From contig JBDSLR010000017.1 of NCBI GenBank assembly GCA_039916305.1, positions 1 through 64,000 on the forward strand: 64,000 nucleotides of DNA. The letters run 5' to 3'. This document shows, one piece after another, positions 33,064-40,654 of the stretch; position 1 is the first letter of the stretch; the number at the start of each line of letters is the position of its first letter. Under the pieces are notes generated by a model, which ran no database searches, was not told where the DNA came from, and worked only from the letters and a program-made list of their open reading frames with translations. A program made the translations under genes and the position numbers. The stretch comes from JACMLD01 sp039916305 (GTDB lineage Bacteria > Bacteroidota > Bacteroidia > Chitinophagales > Chitinophagaceae).

Positions 33064-34083
33064 TTAAAACTTAGGGCAGGGAATACCTCTTCTGCCACTG
33101 GCGGGCTTCTTGATGTAGATAAGTGAAATTTCTATACCGCCGCGGCTTTGCGAGCCGACTTTAAGACTGTTGTAATTTACATCATAGGTGGCGCCAAGTC
33201 TGAAATCACCCCATTCAAGACCCATATAAGGAATAATGGCATCATTGAAACGCAGCCAGCTACCTGCATAAAAATTGGTAGGGTTTTCTGTTTCGTCGTT
33301 ATTGAGGTTAAAAGCCACTGCACCACCCAGCACGCTTTCATGCGCACCCGCCTGCTGACTGAATAAAGCGGTCAGGTGCAGGGTAGTAGTTTCTCCTACT
33401 TTAAAATAACCACCACCGTGTACGGTTAAACGCGGATTGAGCGTGTAATAACCGCTTCCAAAATAAACTTCTTTGGGCCGGTTAATATGGTACATGGACG
33501 CACCGAGGTAAAAATTATTTTTGCCATCGGTGGAGCCATTATAAAGCAGACCGGCATTAAAATCAAAAAAATTGATGTTGACGTTCCTGCCGTCAACTGC
33601 TTCTGTGGTGGGAAGCGTCCAGGTGCCATCCAGGGCCAGTTCTTCTTCAAATTTTAACCGGGTTCCATCTAATCGTTTGGACGCATAAGTACCCTGGAAA
33701 CCAAATCCCAGTTGATGGTATCCATCTTCATCCAAACCTTTGTGGTAAGAAGTAGATACCGAAATATAATTGCTGTTTAAGATGCCGTCGGCTGTTTTAT
33801 CTGTCATGGCCATTAAACCTACACCCCATACATCATTGTCATTGAGGCGGTTGGTAAGCATGGGCGCATCCAACGATATGGTAGAAGTAATAAATGCTTT
33901 GGTGAAAGAAGGCCATTGGTCGCGGTAATTGCCTGCAGCCCTGAAAACGCCGTCAAATTTGCCGGTAAGGGCCGGGTTTAAGGTAAGCGGCGAAGAGAAA
34001 AACTGTGAAAAATGCGGGTCCTGTGCAAGAATTTGCATTTTCATAAGCAGCGTCACGATTGCCAGCAGTGCTATTCTCTTCAT
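33064..34083 (-). CDS. PorP/SprF family type IX secretion membrane protein
   Basis: A 340-residue outer-membrane protein with a signal peptide (MKRIALLAIVTLLMKMQILAQ). The mature N terminus, DPHFSQFFSSPLTLNPALTG, is the hallmark of the PorP/SprF family, and the protein ends GIPCPKF, a common terminus in this family. Members assist secretion or anchoring of specific type IX cargo such as SprB-like adhesins, whose gene normally sits directly upstream. Here the neighbours are a symporter and upp, so this is an orphan copy. The start at 34083 gives the signal peptide directly; the earlier one at 34113 adds ten residues. Confidence 0.9.
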   Translation of the reverse strand: MKRIALLAIVTLLMKMQILAQDPHFSQFFSSPLTLNPALTGKFDGVFRAAGNYRDQWPSFTKAFITSTISLDAPMLTNRLNDNDVWGVGLMAMTDKTADGILNSNYISVSTSYHKGLDEDGYHQLGFGFQGTYASKRLDGTRLKFEEELALDGTWTLPTTEAVDGRNVNINFFDFNAGLLYNGSTDGKNNFYLGASMYHINRPKEVYFGSGYYTLNPRLTVHGGGYFKVGETTTLHLTALFSQQAGAHESVLGGAVAFNLNNDETENPTNFYAGSWLRFNDAIIPYMGLEWGDFRLGATYDVNYNSLKVGSQSRGGIEISLIYIKKPASGRRGIPCPKF

Positions 34084-34159
34084 TTTGGTTATTATAGTCT
34101 GTACAAAATACAAACTATTTTAAGAGTTGCAAAGTTAAAATAGTGCTGCTTGGAAGAAA

Positions 34160-34284
34160 GTTCATAGTTCATAATTTTTAGTTCAAAGTCATATGAACTT
34201 ATTTCTTCCTGCTATCGTTGACATCATCAGCAACCAGCTGTATTCGGCACGCCCCAACACTGGACTAACTATGAACTATTGAAC
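34160..34284. repeat. GTTCATA-word repeats, direct and inverted
   Basis: GTTCATAGTTCATA (34160-34173) is two copies of a 7-base word; the same word occurs inverted at 34270-34284 (TATGAACTATTGAAC), with further single copies in between (34180-34200). It lies between upp and the porP-like gene. Confidence 0.6.
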
Positions 34285-34299
34285 CAGGAACTGGGCGGA

Positions 34300-34950
34300 C
34301 TACATTTGAACCTTGGTGCCAAAAGCCAGGTCACCGGCATCCCCTAACCCTGGTACTATATAACCCTTGGCGGTTAGTTCATCATCAATGGCGCCGCACC
34401 ATACACTGCAATTGGGCTCGCTGCGCAGCACGTATTCTATGCCTACAGTACAGGCAATGGCGGCTACCACATGTATTTTGGAGGGATGGCCTTCTTCACG
34501 CAAAAACTGGATGGTTTTTACCAGCGATGAGCCCGTGGCCAGCATGGGGTCTGAAACAATCACTACCCGGCCTTCCAGTTCGGGGCAGGAAACATAATCG
34601 AGGCTGATTTCAAAAGTGCCGTCTTTATTGTGTTTGCGGTAAGCGGAGATAAAGGCGTTATCGGCCTTGTCAAAATAATTTAGTAAGCCATTGTGCAGAG
34701 GAAGGCCAGCCCTCAGAATAGTCGCCAGTACCGGCTGGTTTTTCAACACCTTACAGCTGGAAATGCCCAGGGGCGTCTGAATTTCCTTTTCCGTAAATTC
34801 AAGCTGCTTGCTGATTTCAAAAGCTGCCACTTCCCCAATGCGTTCCAGGTTGCGGCGGAAACGCATCCGGTCGCCCTGCACTTCTGTATCCCTTATTTCC
34901 CCCACCCAATCACTCAGCAAAGAATATTGCTGACTCAGATTTACAACCAT
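34300..34950 (-). CDS. upp: Uracil phosphoribosyltransferase
   Basis: A 216-residue cytoplasmic salvage enzyme converting uracil and PRPP to UMP. The PRPP-binding block SDPMLATGSS is at 133-142, the family block ILRAGLPL is at 79-86, and the uracil-binding C-terminal stretch GYIVPGLGDAGDLAFGT is complete. Length and motif order match bacterial Upp (208-216). It lies on the minus strand upstream of the PorP-like gene and is separated from it by a repeat-rich gap of about 216 bases, so the two may not be co-transcribed. Confidence 0.96.
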   Translation of the reverse strand: MVVNLSQQYSLLSDWVGEIRDTEVQGDRMRFRRNLERIGEVAAFEISKQLEFTEKEIQTPLGISSCKVLKNQPVLATILRAGLPLHNGLLNYFDKADNAFISAYRKHNKDGTFEISLDYVSCPELEGRVVIVSDPMLATGSSLVKTIQFLREEGHPSKIHVVAAIACTVGIEYVLRSEPNCSVWCGAIDDELTAKGYIVPGLGDAGDLAFGTKVQM

Positions 34951-35214
34951 GATAAGCAGTTTAAATTTGACAATACAAGGCCCGTAAATGTAAATAATAT
35001 TTTATAGTACCTCTTTTTAAAAATGCCATGTAAACAATACTGAAAACCTTCCCGCCTCAACGAATTAATTTTTATCCACCCTTTATTGCAATTCTCTACC
35101 CGCTGAATGATTAATTTAGTTCAGTTTTCAATGATCCTCCCCAACTTTGCAGTTTGTAATTTGCTATGGCAAATCTAATTGCTGCAGCCGGAAAACTAAA
35201 AATTAAATATCAGC

Positions 35215-36318
35215 ATGGTATACAAGGCAATTGGTTTAATGAGCGGGAGCTCGCTCGACGGACTGGATATAGCGTATGTGCATTTGCACCAGGCCGGCGG
35301 TAAATGGACCTATGAAATATTGCATACCCAATGTGAGCCCTACTGCGCAGCCTGGCTGGATAAGCTCAGCAATGCTGTAAAACTGCCCGCGGTAGATTAC
35401 CAACTGCTGCACACCGCGTACGGGCATTATACCGGTGCCGTGGTAAACAAGTTTATTGATGATAATAACCTGCACCACCAGGTACACCTGGTAGCATCTC
35501 ATGGGCATACCACCTTTCATTTGCCCAAACAGCAAATGACCGGGCAACTGGGCGATGGGGCAGCCATTGCAGCGGTAACCGGACTGCCGGTAGTAAGTGA
35601 TTTGAGGGCGATGGATATTGCTTTTGGCGGGCAGGGGGCACCCATTGTACCCATTGGTGAAAAGCTGTTGCTGTATGATTACGATATGTTTTTAAACCTT
35701 GGCGGCATTGCCAATCTTTCATTTAATAAGCCGGATGAATACATTGCTTTTGATGTATGTCCTGCCAACCGGGTGCTAAACCTGCTGGTACAATCAACGG
35801 GGAAAGCATATGATGAAGGTGGTCAGCTGGCAGCAACAGGCGTGCTGAACAACGAACTGCTTGCTGCATTAAATAAACTGGATTATTACCAGCAGGGTTT
35901 CCCTAAGTCACTGGCCAATGATTTCGGGACAGCTATTGTGTATCCGCTGGTACAGCAGCACCAGTTGCCTGTTGCAGATGCATTAAGAACCTGCGTAGAG
36001 CATGTAGCTGTGCAGATAAAGCATTCGGTGCAACAGGTATTGCGTGGTTCAATAACTGCTGAAAAAGGGTCAAGGCTGCTGGTAACCGGTGGTGGCGCCC
36101 TTAATACATTCCAGGTAGACTGCATCCGGGAGCAATTAAAAGAAACAGGTATTCAGCTGGTAGTTCCGGATAAGCAGCTGGTCAATTATAAAGAAGCACT
36201 TGTAATGGCTTTAATAGGTGTGCTGCGCTGGAGGGAGGAGTACAATGTATTTTCTTCTGTAACGGGTGCTGTAAGAAATTCTATTAACGGCGCGTTGTGG
36301 CTGGGCGGGGAAGCGTAG
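35215..36318 (+). CDS. anmK: Anhydro-N-acetylmuramic acid kinase
   Basis: A 367-residue sugar kinase of the ASKHA fold that phosphorylates and opens 1,6-anhydro-MurNAc from recycled peptidoglycan, giving MurNAc-6-phosphate. The N-terminal block GLMSGSSLDGLDI at 7-19 is diagnostic. Other conserved blocks are SHGHTTFHLP, QLGDGAAIA, FGGQGAPIVPIGEKLL, NLGGIANLS and VTGGGALN. The length matches the E. coli enzyme (369). The start at 35215 follows a 260-base gap. It is the only clear peptidoglycan-recycling gene in the window. Confidence is high. Confidence 0.96.
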   Translation: MVYKAIGLMSGSSLDGLDIAYVHLHQAGGKWTYEILHTQCEPYCAAWLDKLSNAVKLPAVDYQLLHTAYGHYTGAVVNKFIDDNNLHHQVHLVASHGHTTFHLPKQQMTGQLGDGAAIAAVTGLPVVSDLRAMDIAFGGQGAPIVPIGEKLLLYDYDMFLNLGGIANLSFNKPDEYIAFDVCPANRVLNLLVQSTGKAYDEGGQLAATGVLNNELLAALNKLDYYQQGFPKSLANDFGTAIVYPLVQQHQLPVADALRTCVEHVAVQIKHSVQQVLRGSITAEKGSRLLVTGGGALNTFQVDCIREQLKETGIQLVVPDKQLVNYKEALVMALIGVLRWREEYNVFSSVTGAVRNSINGALWLGGEA

Positions 36319-36428
36319 CAGTGATTGGTCTTTAGCGGGTAGTCGTAGCCGGTTGCGGCAGGGAAGTGGTAAGAAGTATTGGTAAGAAAGCGTCAGTTAC
36401 GCTGGAATTTAGTTTTGTATTACTATTT

Positions 36429-36436
36429 TATTTTTG
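36429..36436 (+). promoter_or_regulatory. -7-like box before the alditol-oxidase-like gene
   Basis: TATTTTTG is an exact TAnnTTTG match 12 bases before the ATG at 36449. The nearest TTTG is only 11 bases further upstream, too close for a -33 box, so this is a weak call. Confidence 0.3.
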
Positions 36437-36448
36437 AATTCATTTGCC

Positions 36449-37795
36449 ATGAAAAAAAGAACTTTCATTAAATTGTCTTCTACACTAATGACAGCACCAT
36501 TGTTTTCGCCGTTTACACGTTTAATGCCGGGGGAGAAATTAAAGAACTGGGCGGGCAACCTGGAATATAGCACGGACAAGTTCTATACACCCGCGTCTGC
36601 GCAGCAGGTAGCGGAACTGGTTAAAAAGTTGAGCAAAGTAAAAGTGCTGGGTACCCGTCATTGCTTTAACAGGATAGCAGACAGTAAAGACAATTTTATT
36701 TCATTGCAGCAAATGAATAAAGTGGTAGCATTAGATGCCGTGGCACGTACTGTGACCATTGAAGCAGGTATGAATTACGGCCAGTTATGCCCGCTACTTG
36801 ATGAAAAGGGGTTTGCACTCCATAACCTGGCTTCCCTGCCGCATATTTCCGTGGCAGGTGCCTGCACTACAGCCACGCATGGTTCCGGCGTAAATAACGG
36901 CAACCTGGCTACTGCGGTGGCGGCCATAGAATTTGTAACAGCGGCAGGAGAAACGGTTACCCTGCGCCGTGATAAAGATGGCGAAAAGTTCAACGCCGGG
37001 GTGGTAGGCCTGGGAGGTATAGGCGTCATAACAAAACTAACCCTGGATGTGCAGCCGAAGTATATGATGCGACAGGATGTATTTGAGCAGTTGCCCATGG
37101 CGCAATTAAAAGATCATTTTGAGGCAATTGCCGGCGCAGGCTACAGCGTAAGTTTTTTTACCGACTGGCAGTCAGATACCATTAACGAGGTATGGATAAA
37201 AACGAAATTAACCGCAGAAAGCAAGGTTGATTTTACAGCTGGTTTTTTTGGAGCGAAAGCTGCTGCCAAAAACCTGCATCCCATTGCAGATATTGCTGCA
37301 GAAAACTGTACAGAACAAATGGGTGTACCGGGCAACTGGTACGAAAGGCTGCCGCATTTTAAAATGGGTTTCACACCCAGCAGCGGCGTTGAATTGCAAT
37401 CAGAATATTTTGTGCCGCGCCAGCATGCGGTAGAAGCCATACAGGCCATCGCCCGTTTGGGTAAACAGATCGGCCCGCACCTGCTTATTTCAGAAATACG
37501 TACCATTGATGCAGATAATTACTGGATGAGCCCTTGTTACAAGCAGCCTTCAGCAGCGCTGCATTTTACCTGGAAGCAGGATTGGCCCGCCGTGCAAAAA
37601 TTATTGCCGCTTATAGAAAAGGAACTGGCACCATTTAATGTAAAACCACACTGGGGTAAACTGTTTACCATGGCGCCTGCACAGCTGGCAGCCCGCTATG
37701 AAAAGCTGCCGGCGTTTACGCAAATGCTAAGAGAAAATGACCCCAACGGTAAATTTAGAAATGATTTTTTGAGCAGGCATATTTACGGTGGGTAA
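36449..37795 (+). CDS. FAD-linked alditol oxidase-like oxidoreductase
   Basis: A 448-residue flavoprotein of the VAO family. The FAD-binding half (about 35-200) contains VLGTRHCFNRIADS (near 65-80), the likely covalent His attachment site by comparison with AldO-type enzymes, and HNLASLPHISVAGACTTATHGSG. The C-terminal half is the D-arabinono-1,4-lactone oxidase-type domain. It probably oxidises sugar alcohols or aldonolactones with O2, producing peroxide. The N terminus MKKRTFIKLSS is a Tat-type leader with KR instead of RR, so export is likely but unproven. The ATG at 36449 is preferred over a TTG 15 bases upstream. It converges on the TPR-Ppx/GppA gene, with 89 bases between. Confidence 0.85.
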   Translation: MKKRTFIKLSSTLMTAPLFSPFTRLMPGEKLKNWAGNLEYSTDKFYTPASAQQVAELVKKLSKVKVLGTRHCFNRIADSKDNFISLQQMNKVVALDAVARTVTIEAGMNYGQLCPLLDEKGFALHNLASLPHISVAGACTTATHGSGVNNGNLATAVAAIEFVTAAGETVTLRRDKDGEKFNAGVVGLGGIGVITKLTLDVQPKYMMRQDVFEQLPMAQLKDHFEAIAGAGYSVSFFTDWQSDTINEVWIKTKLTAESKVDFTAGFFGAKAAAKNLHPIADIAAENCTEQMGVPGNWYERLPHFKMGFTPSSGVELQSEYFVPRQHAVEAIQAIARLGKQIGPHLLISEIRTIDADNYWMSPCYKQPSAALHFTWKQDWPAVQKLLPLIEKELAPFNVKPHWGKLFTMAPAQLAARYEKLPAFTQMLRENDPNGKFRNDFLSRHIYGG

Positions 37796-37884
37796 TGAAA
37801 TGGATATTGAATGAAAATTTGTGCGGTTATGATGATAATGAAATAGGGAGTGAAAATGCTGTAGCCAGCGCCAACTCACTACCT

Positions 37885-39297
37885 CTACTGCTCGCTCTTC
37901 TTTTTATACTCTTCTGCAACTGCGCGGGAAATATAGCCCGATATCCAGCCTACATAAGCGTATTTGGAAAAGTAAAAGCGCTTAACCGGCTGCGTGGTAT
38001 TCAGTTCTTTCATCAGCCCGTCTATCCAGATGGCACCTGCAATCAGCGATTCCTGGTCGTAGGTATTTTGCGCCCTGCTAATTGTTTTACGTGCATCAAG
38101 CATTAGTTTTTCATTGGTAATATTCGATATATCCGGCTGGATGGCTTTTGTATAGTTGTTGAGCACCATGCTGCGGAAACGGCGGATATCCTCCGGCGTT
38201 AGCTCCACGTAATTGTCATCACATTTTTCAGGATATAAATAAGTGGCAATGCACCAGACCACTCCGCCGCCCAGGTAAGTAGAACTGCGGTTTCTTAACC
38301 CCGCCCGGCGGCCAAGTTCACTGCGCACCAGCAGTGAAAGACTGTCTTTAAAAATGGTTTCTGCTACGCGTGCAAATTCATTAATGTTAAATGGATTTTT
38401 ATTTTTTACCAGGCTTACAAAACTCCTGGTACCCACCGGAAAATAAACAGCATCAAAAGACTGCGAAGCATCCATGAAATAGCCACCGTTGGTTTTGCTG
38501 CTGCCCACATCAATCAGGCTGGTACTGTACCTGCGCCTGGGTGGTACAGTGCCCAGTACTGCCAGCTCAGCTTCTTCTGCTGATGTAACAGATGAAATGG
38601 AAAAACCCGGGGGCATACCCGCAGGGATTACTGATTTTATGAAGTCAGCCATTTTATTCTTTTTATCCAACTCTGCTTTTAACCCGCTGCTGATAACCAC
38701 GTATAGCCTGTCACTGCCGATGCCGTACCTGCTCCTGGCTATTTCAATAAATTTTTTGAGTGCATCAGCACTTTCCTGCTGCGATTGTGGGGTAAACGCT
38801 GCCGGTTCCGGGTTTACAGATGAATCGGCTTTCAGCATGTATTCTACCTCGCCGCTGCTGTTTAACTGTATGCTTAAAATACTTAGTTTGATACCCTTGG
38901 CACCTATTTCGATGCCGGCATATGATTGCTCTTTGCCTTCTGCACCGGTAAGCATCTGCTCCAGCGCTTTTTCACTCAGTGACATTTTTAATTGCCGGTA
39001 GATGGCCAGCGCCTTATTAAAATACCGGGCGGCATCCTCGGGCTTGTCCTGGTCTTTGTATAGCAGGCCCAGGTTTTCGTAGGTAGCAGCCTCCCAGTAT
39101 TTGTCGCCCTGTTCTGTTATTATCTGCAAACCCTGCCTTAAATATTTTTCACTTAGATCGTACTGCTGCGCCTCCCTTAATGTGTTACCCAGTTTTATAT
39201 ACCGCAGTGCATTGTTTATTTTTTTGTAATAATCCTGCGCACCCGCGATACCGGTTACAAGAAGCGCCATTAAAAAGAAGAGTAAAAATTTTTTCAT
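37885..39297 (-). CDS. Exported TPR + Ppx/GppA-like (ASKHA) protein
   Basis: A 470-residue protein with a signal peptide (MKKFLLFFLMALLVTGIAGA, cleavage after A20) and two or three TPR repeats (about 30-110). A domain with the Ppx/GppA pattern follows: phosphate-1 motif GIEIGAKGIKLSIL (128-141), a Glu-rich SAEEAELA block (239-246, the place of the Ppx catalytic Glu), a phosphate-2 motif LIDVGSSKT (261-269), FPVGTRSF (286-293) and YLGGGVVW (341-348). Ppx/GppA enzymes hydrolyse polyphosphate or pppGpp in the cytoplasm; an exported version with TPRs is unusual and has no obvious substrate there. It is the last gene of a three-gene minus-strand operon, starting 73 bases after the VWA-like lipoprotein. 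Confidence 0.72.
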   Translation of the reverse strand: MKKFLLFFLMALLVTGIAGAQDYYKKINNALRYIKLGNTLREAQQYDLSEKYLRQGLQIITEQGDKYWEAATYENLGLLYKDQDKPEDAARYFNKALAIYRQLKMSLSEKALEQMLTGAEGKEQSYAGIEIGAKGIKLSILSIQLNSSGEVEYMLKADSSVNPEPAAFTPQSQQESADALKKFIEIARSRYGIGSDRLYVVISSGLKAELDKKNKMADFIKSVIPAGMPPGFSISSVTSAEEAELAVLGTVPPRRRYSTSLIDVGSSKTNGGYFMDASQSFDAVYFPVGTRSFVSLVKNKNPFNINEFARVAETIFKDSLSLLVRSELGRRAGLRNRSSTYLGGGVVWCIATYLYPEKCDDNYVELTPEDIRRFRSMVLNNYTKAIQPDISNITNEKLMLDARKTISRAQNTYDQESLIAGAIWIDGLMKELNTTQPVKRFYFSKYAYVGWISGYISRAVAEEYKKKSEQ

Positions 39298-39370
39298 ACT
39301 TGTCTGCTGTGCTCCTTAGTCTTTGGTCAATACTCAGGCCAACGACTCACGGTTATAGACTGAAGATTTA

Positions 39371-40648
39371 TTAACGCCGCTGGCGCCTGCCTGAAATTGT
39401 TAGCGGTTCTTTCTTAGGTTCTTTTTTTATACCGGTATTAAAACCATTGGCAGGGGTGCCGTCTTTTAAAATATCATCTTCCTCTTTTGCCGTTGATTTT
39501 TTTATGATCAGGTTATCTTTTTTTTTACCGGTCAATATGCCTGCATCAGACTCATCCGGAGCACCGGTATCTGGCTTAATTTTTATAGCTGTAACGGGTG
39601 CAGTGGCGCTTCTCTTTTCGGGGTTCATACTGCGGACAGGCGGTGCCAGGACGGTAACAATATTATCGTTTTCAGTAATCGGCAGATTGACCAGGCTGCT
39701 GTCTACGGTTGTAATTTTTGTCCAGGGCAATGTCTTTATTTTACCGGCCACCTTTGCGTCCATGAATTTTTCCATCGATTCTTTTACTTCGTTTACATTG
39801 TCATCCTTTATAAACCGATAGTTACTTATGCCCATTTCAGTAAACCATTTGCCCCATATTTTGGTGACCAGGCTATATTCACCGTTCCATTCTTCTTTTG
39901 GGTTTACCTGCAATAAAACCACCCGCAGGTTGGGAAATTTTTTTGCGATAGGCAATATGCCATAATCTCCTTCGGTAAATTTAGTTTCCCAGTCGGGATA
40001 TTTTTTTAAACTATTAATAATTTGTGAACAGGAAGCATAACGGTTGTTCTGGGCTGGACGCTCTTCCTTTTTATCCAGGTCCATATAACCATCAGTGATA
40101 ATGAAGAGAGTGTTCTGGCCGTCTTTTTCCAAATCATCGGCCAGGTCTTCATTAAAATATTTCCAGATATCTGCCCCGGAATAGGCGGTACTGTTATTAC
40201 CTATAACGGCTTGCTTGTATATTTCGGGCAATACAGCAGTAAATGTTTTTTCTGTCTCCTCTACGGAAGCAGATTTTTTATCCGGTTGTTCAGCAGCCAG
40301 GTCAATGCGCAGGCTTCCCACCATATCGTATAAACTTTTTGGGGTGGTTTTCTGTGGGGCAATCAGTACTTTTAATTTATCGTGCAGGGCATAGTAAAGA
40401 TGTGTAGGATCTTTTACGCCCAGTTTGGATTTAAAAACACCGTAAATGGAGTTGATGACGGAAATATCTTTTGGAACCTGCTGCTGGTTGTTATAGAGAA
40501 TGCGGTCGCTTAAATCAAGCAGGATAATATAATTGTCTTTGGGCGGTGGCGGAATTTCCTTTTTGGCATCTTTTACCGCCTGCTGAAACTCATTGCAACC
40601 TCCTAACAAAAACAAACCTGTCAGTAACAGGTATCCGTAACGCCGCAT
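39371..40648 (-). CDS. VWA-like lipoprotein
   Basis: A 425-residue lipoprotein: lipobox LLGGC with the lipidated Cys at 18. A Rossmann-like von Willebrand factor A domain (about 38-300) follows, with the MIDAS start DLSDR at 45-49 (last Ser of DxSxS replaced by Arg), SGAD near 157-160, and the second metal block FIITDGYMD near 182-190. The C-terminal part (about 320-425) is a disordered Lys/Pro/Thr-rich tail ending SGRRQRR. VWA lipoproteins bind protein partners through the metal site; the altered MIDAS may bind differently. The membrane protein gene lies 6 bases upstream and the TPR-Ppx/GppA-like gene 73 bases downstream. Function unknown. Confidence 0.75.
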   Translation of the reverse strand: MRRYGYLLLTGLFLLGGCNEFQQAVKDAKKEIPPPPKDNYIILLDLSDRILYNNQQQVPKDISVINSIYGVFKSKLGVKDPTHLYYALHDKLKVLIAPQKTTPKSLYDMVGSLRIDLAAEQPDKKSASVEETEKTFTAVLPEIYKQAVIGNNSTAYSGADIWKYFNEDLADDLEKDGQNTLFIITDGYMDLDKKEERPAQNNRYASCSQIINSLKKYPDWETKFTEGDYGILPIAKKFPNLRVVLLQVNPKEEWNGEYSLVTKIWGKWFTEMGISNYRFIKDDNVNEVKESMEKFMDAKVAGKIKTLPWTKITTVDSSLVNLPITENDNIVTVLAPPVRSMNPEKRSATAPVTAIKIKPDTGAPDESDAGILTGKKKDNLIIKKSTAKEEDDILKDGTPANGFNTGIKKEPKKEPLTISGRRQRR

Positions 40649-40654
40649 GTATAA

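Noticed and set aside
39298..39370. Further word repeat (AGTC-type words) between the lipoprotein and TPR genes
   Set aside because: The TTAGTCTTTGGTC-like words are too degenerate and the inverted partner is weak, so it was not listed with the other repeats.
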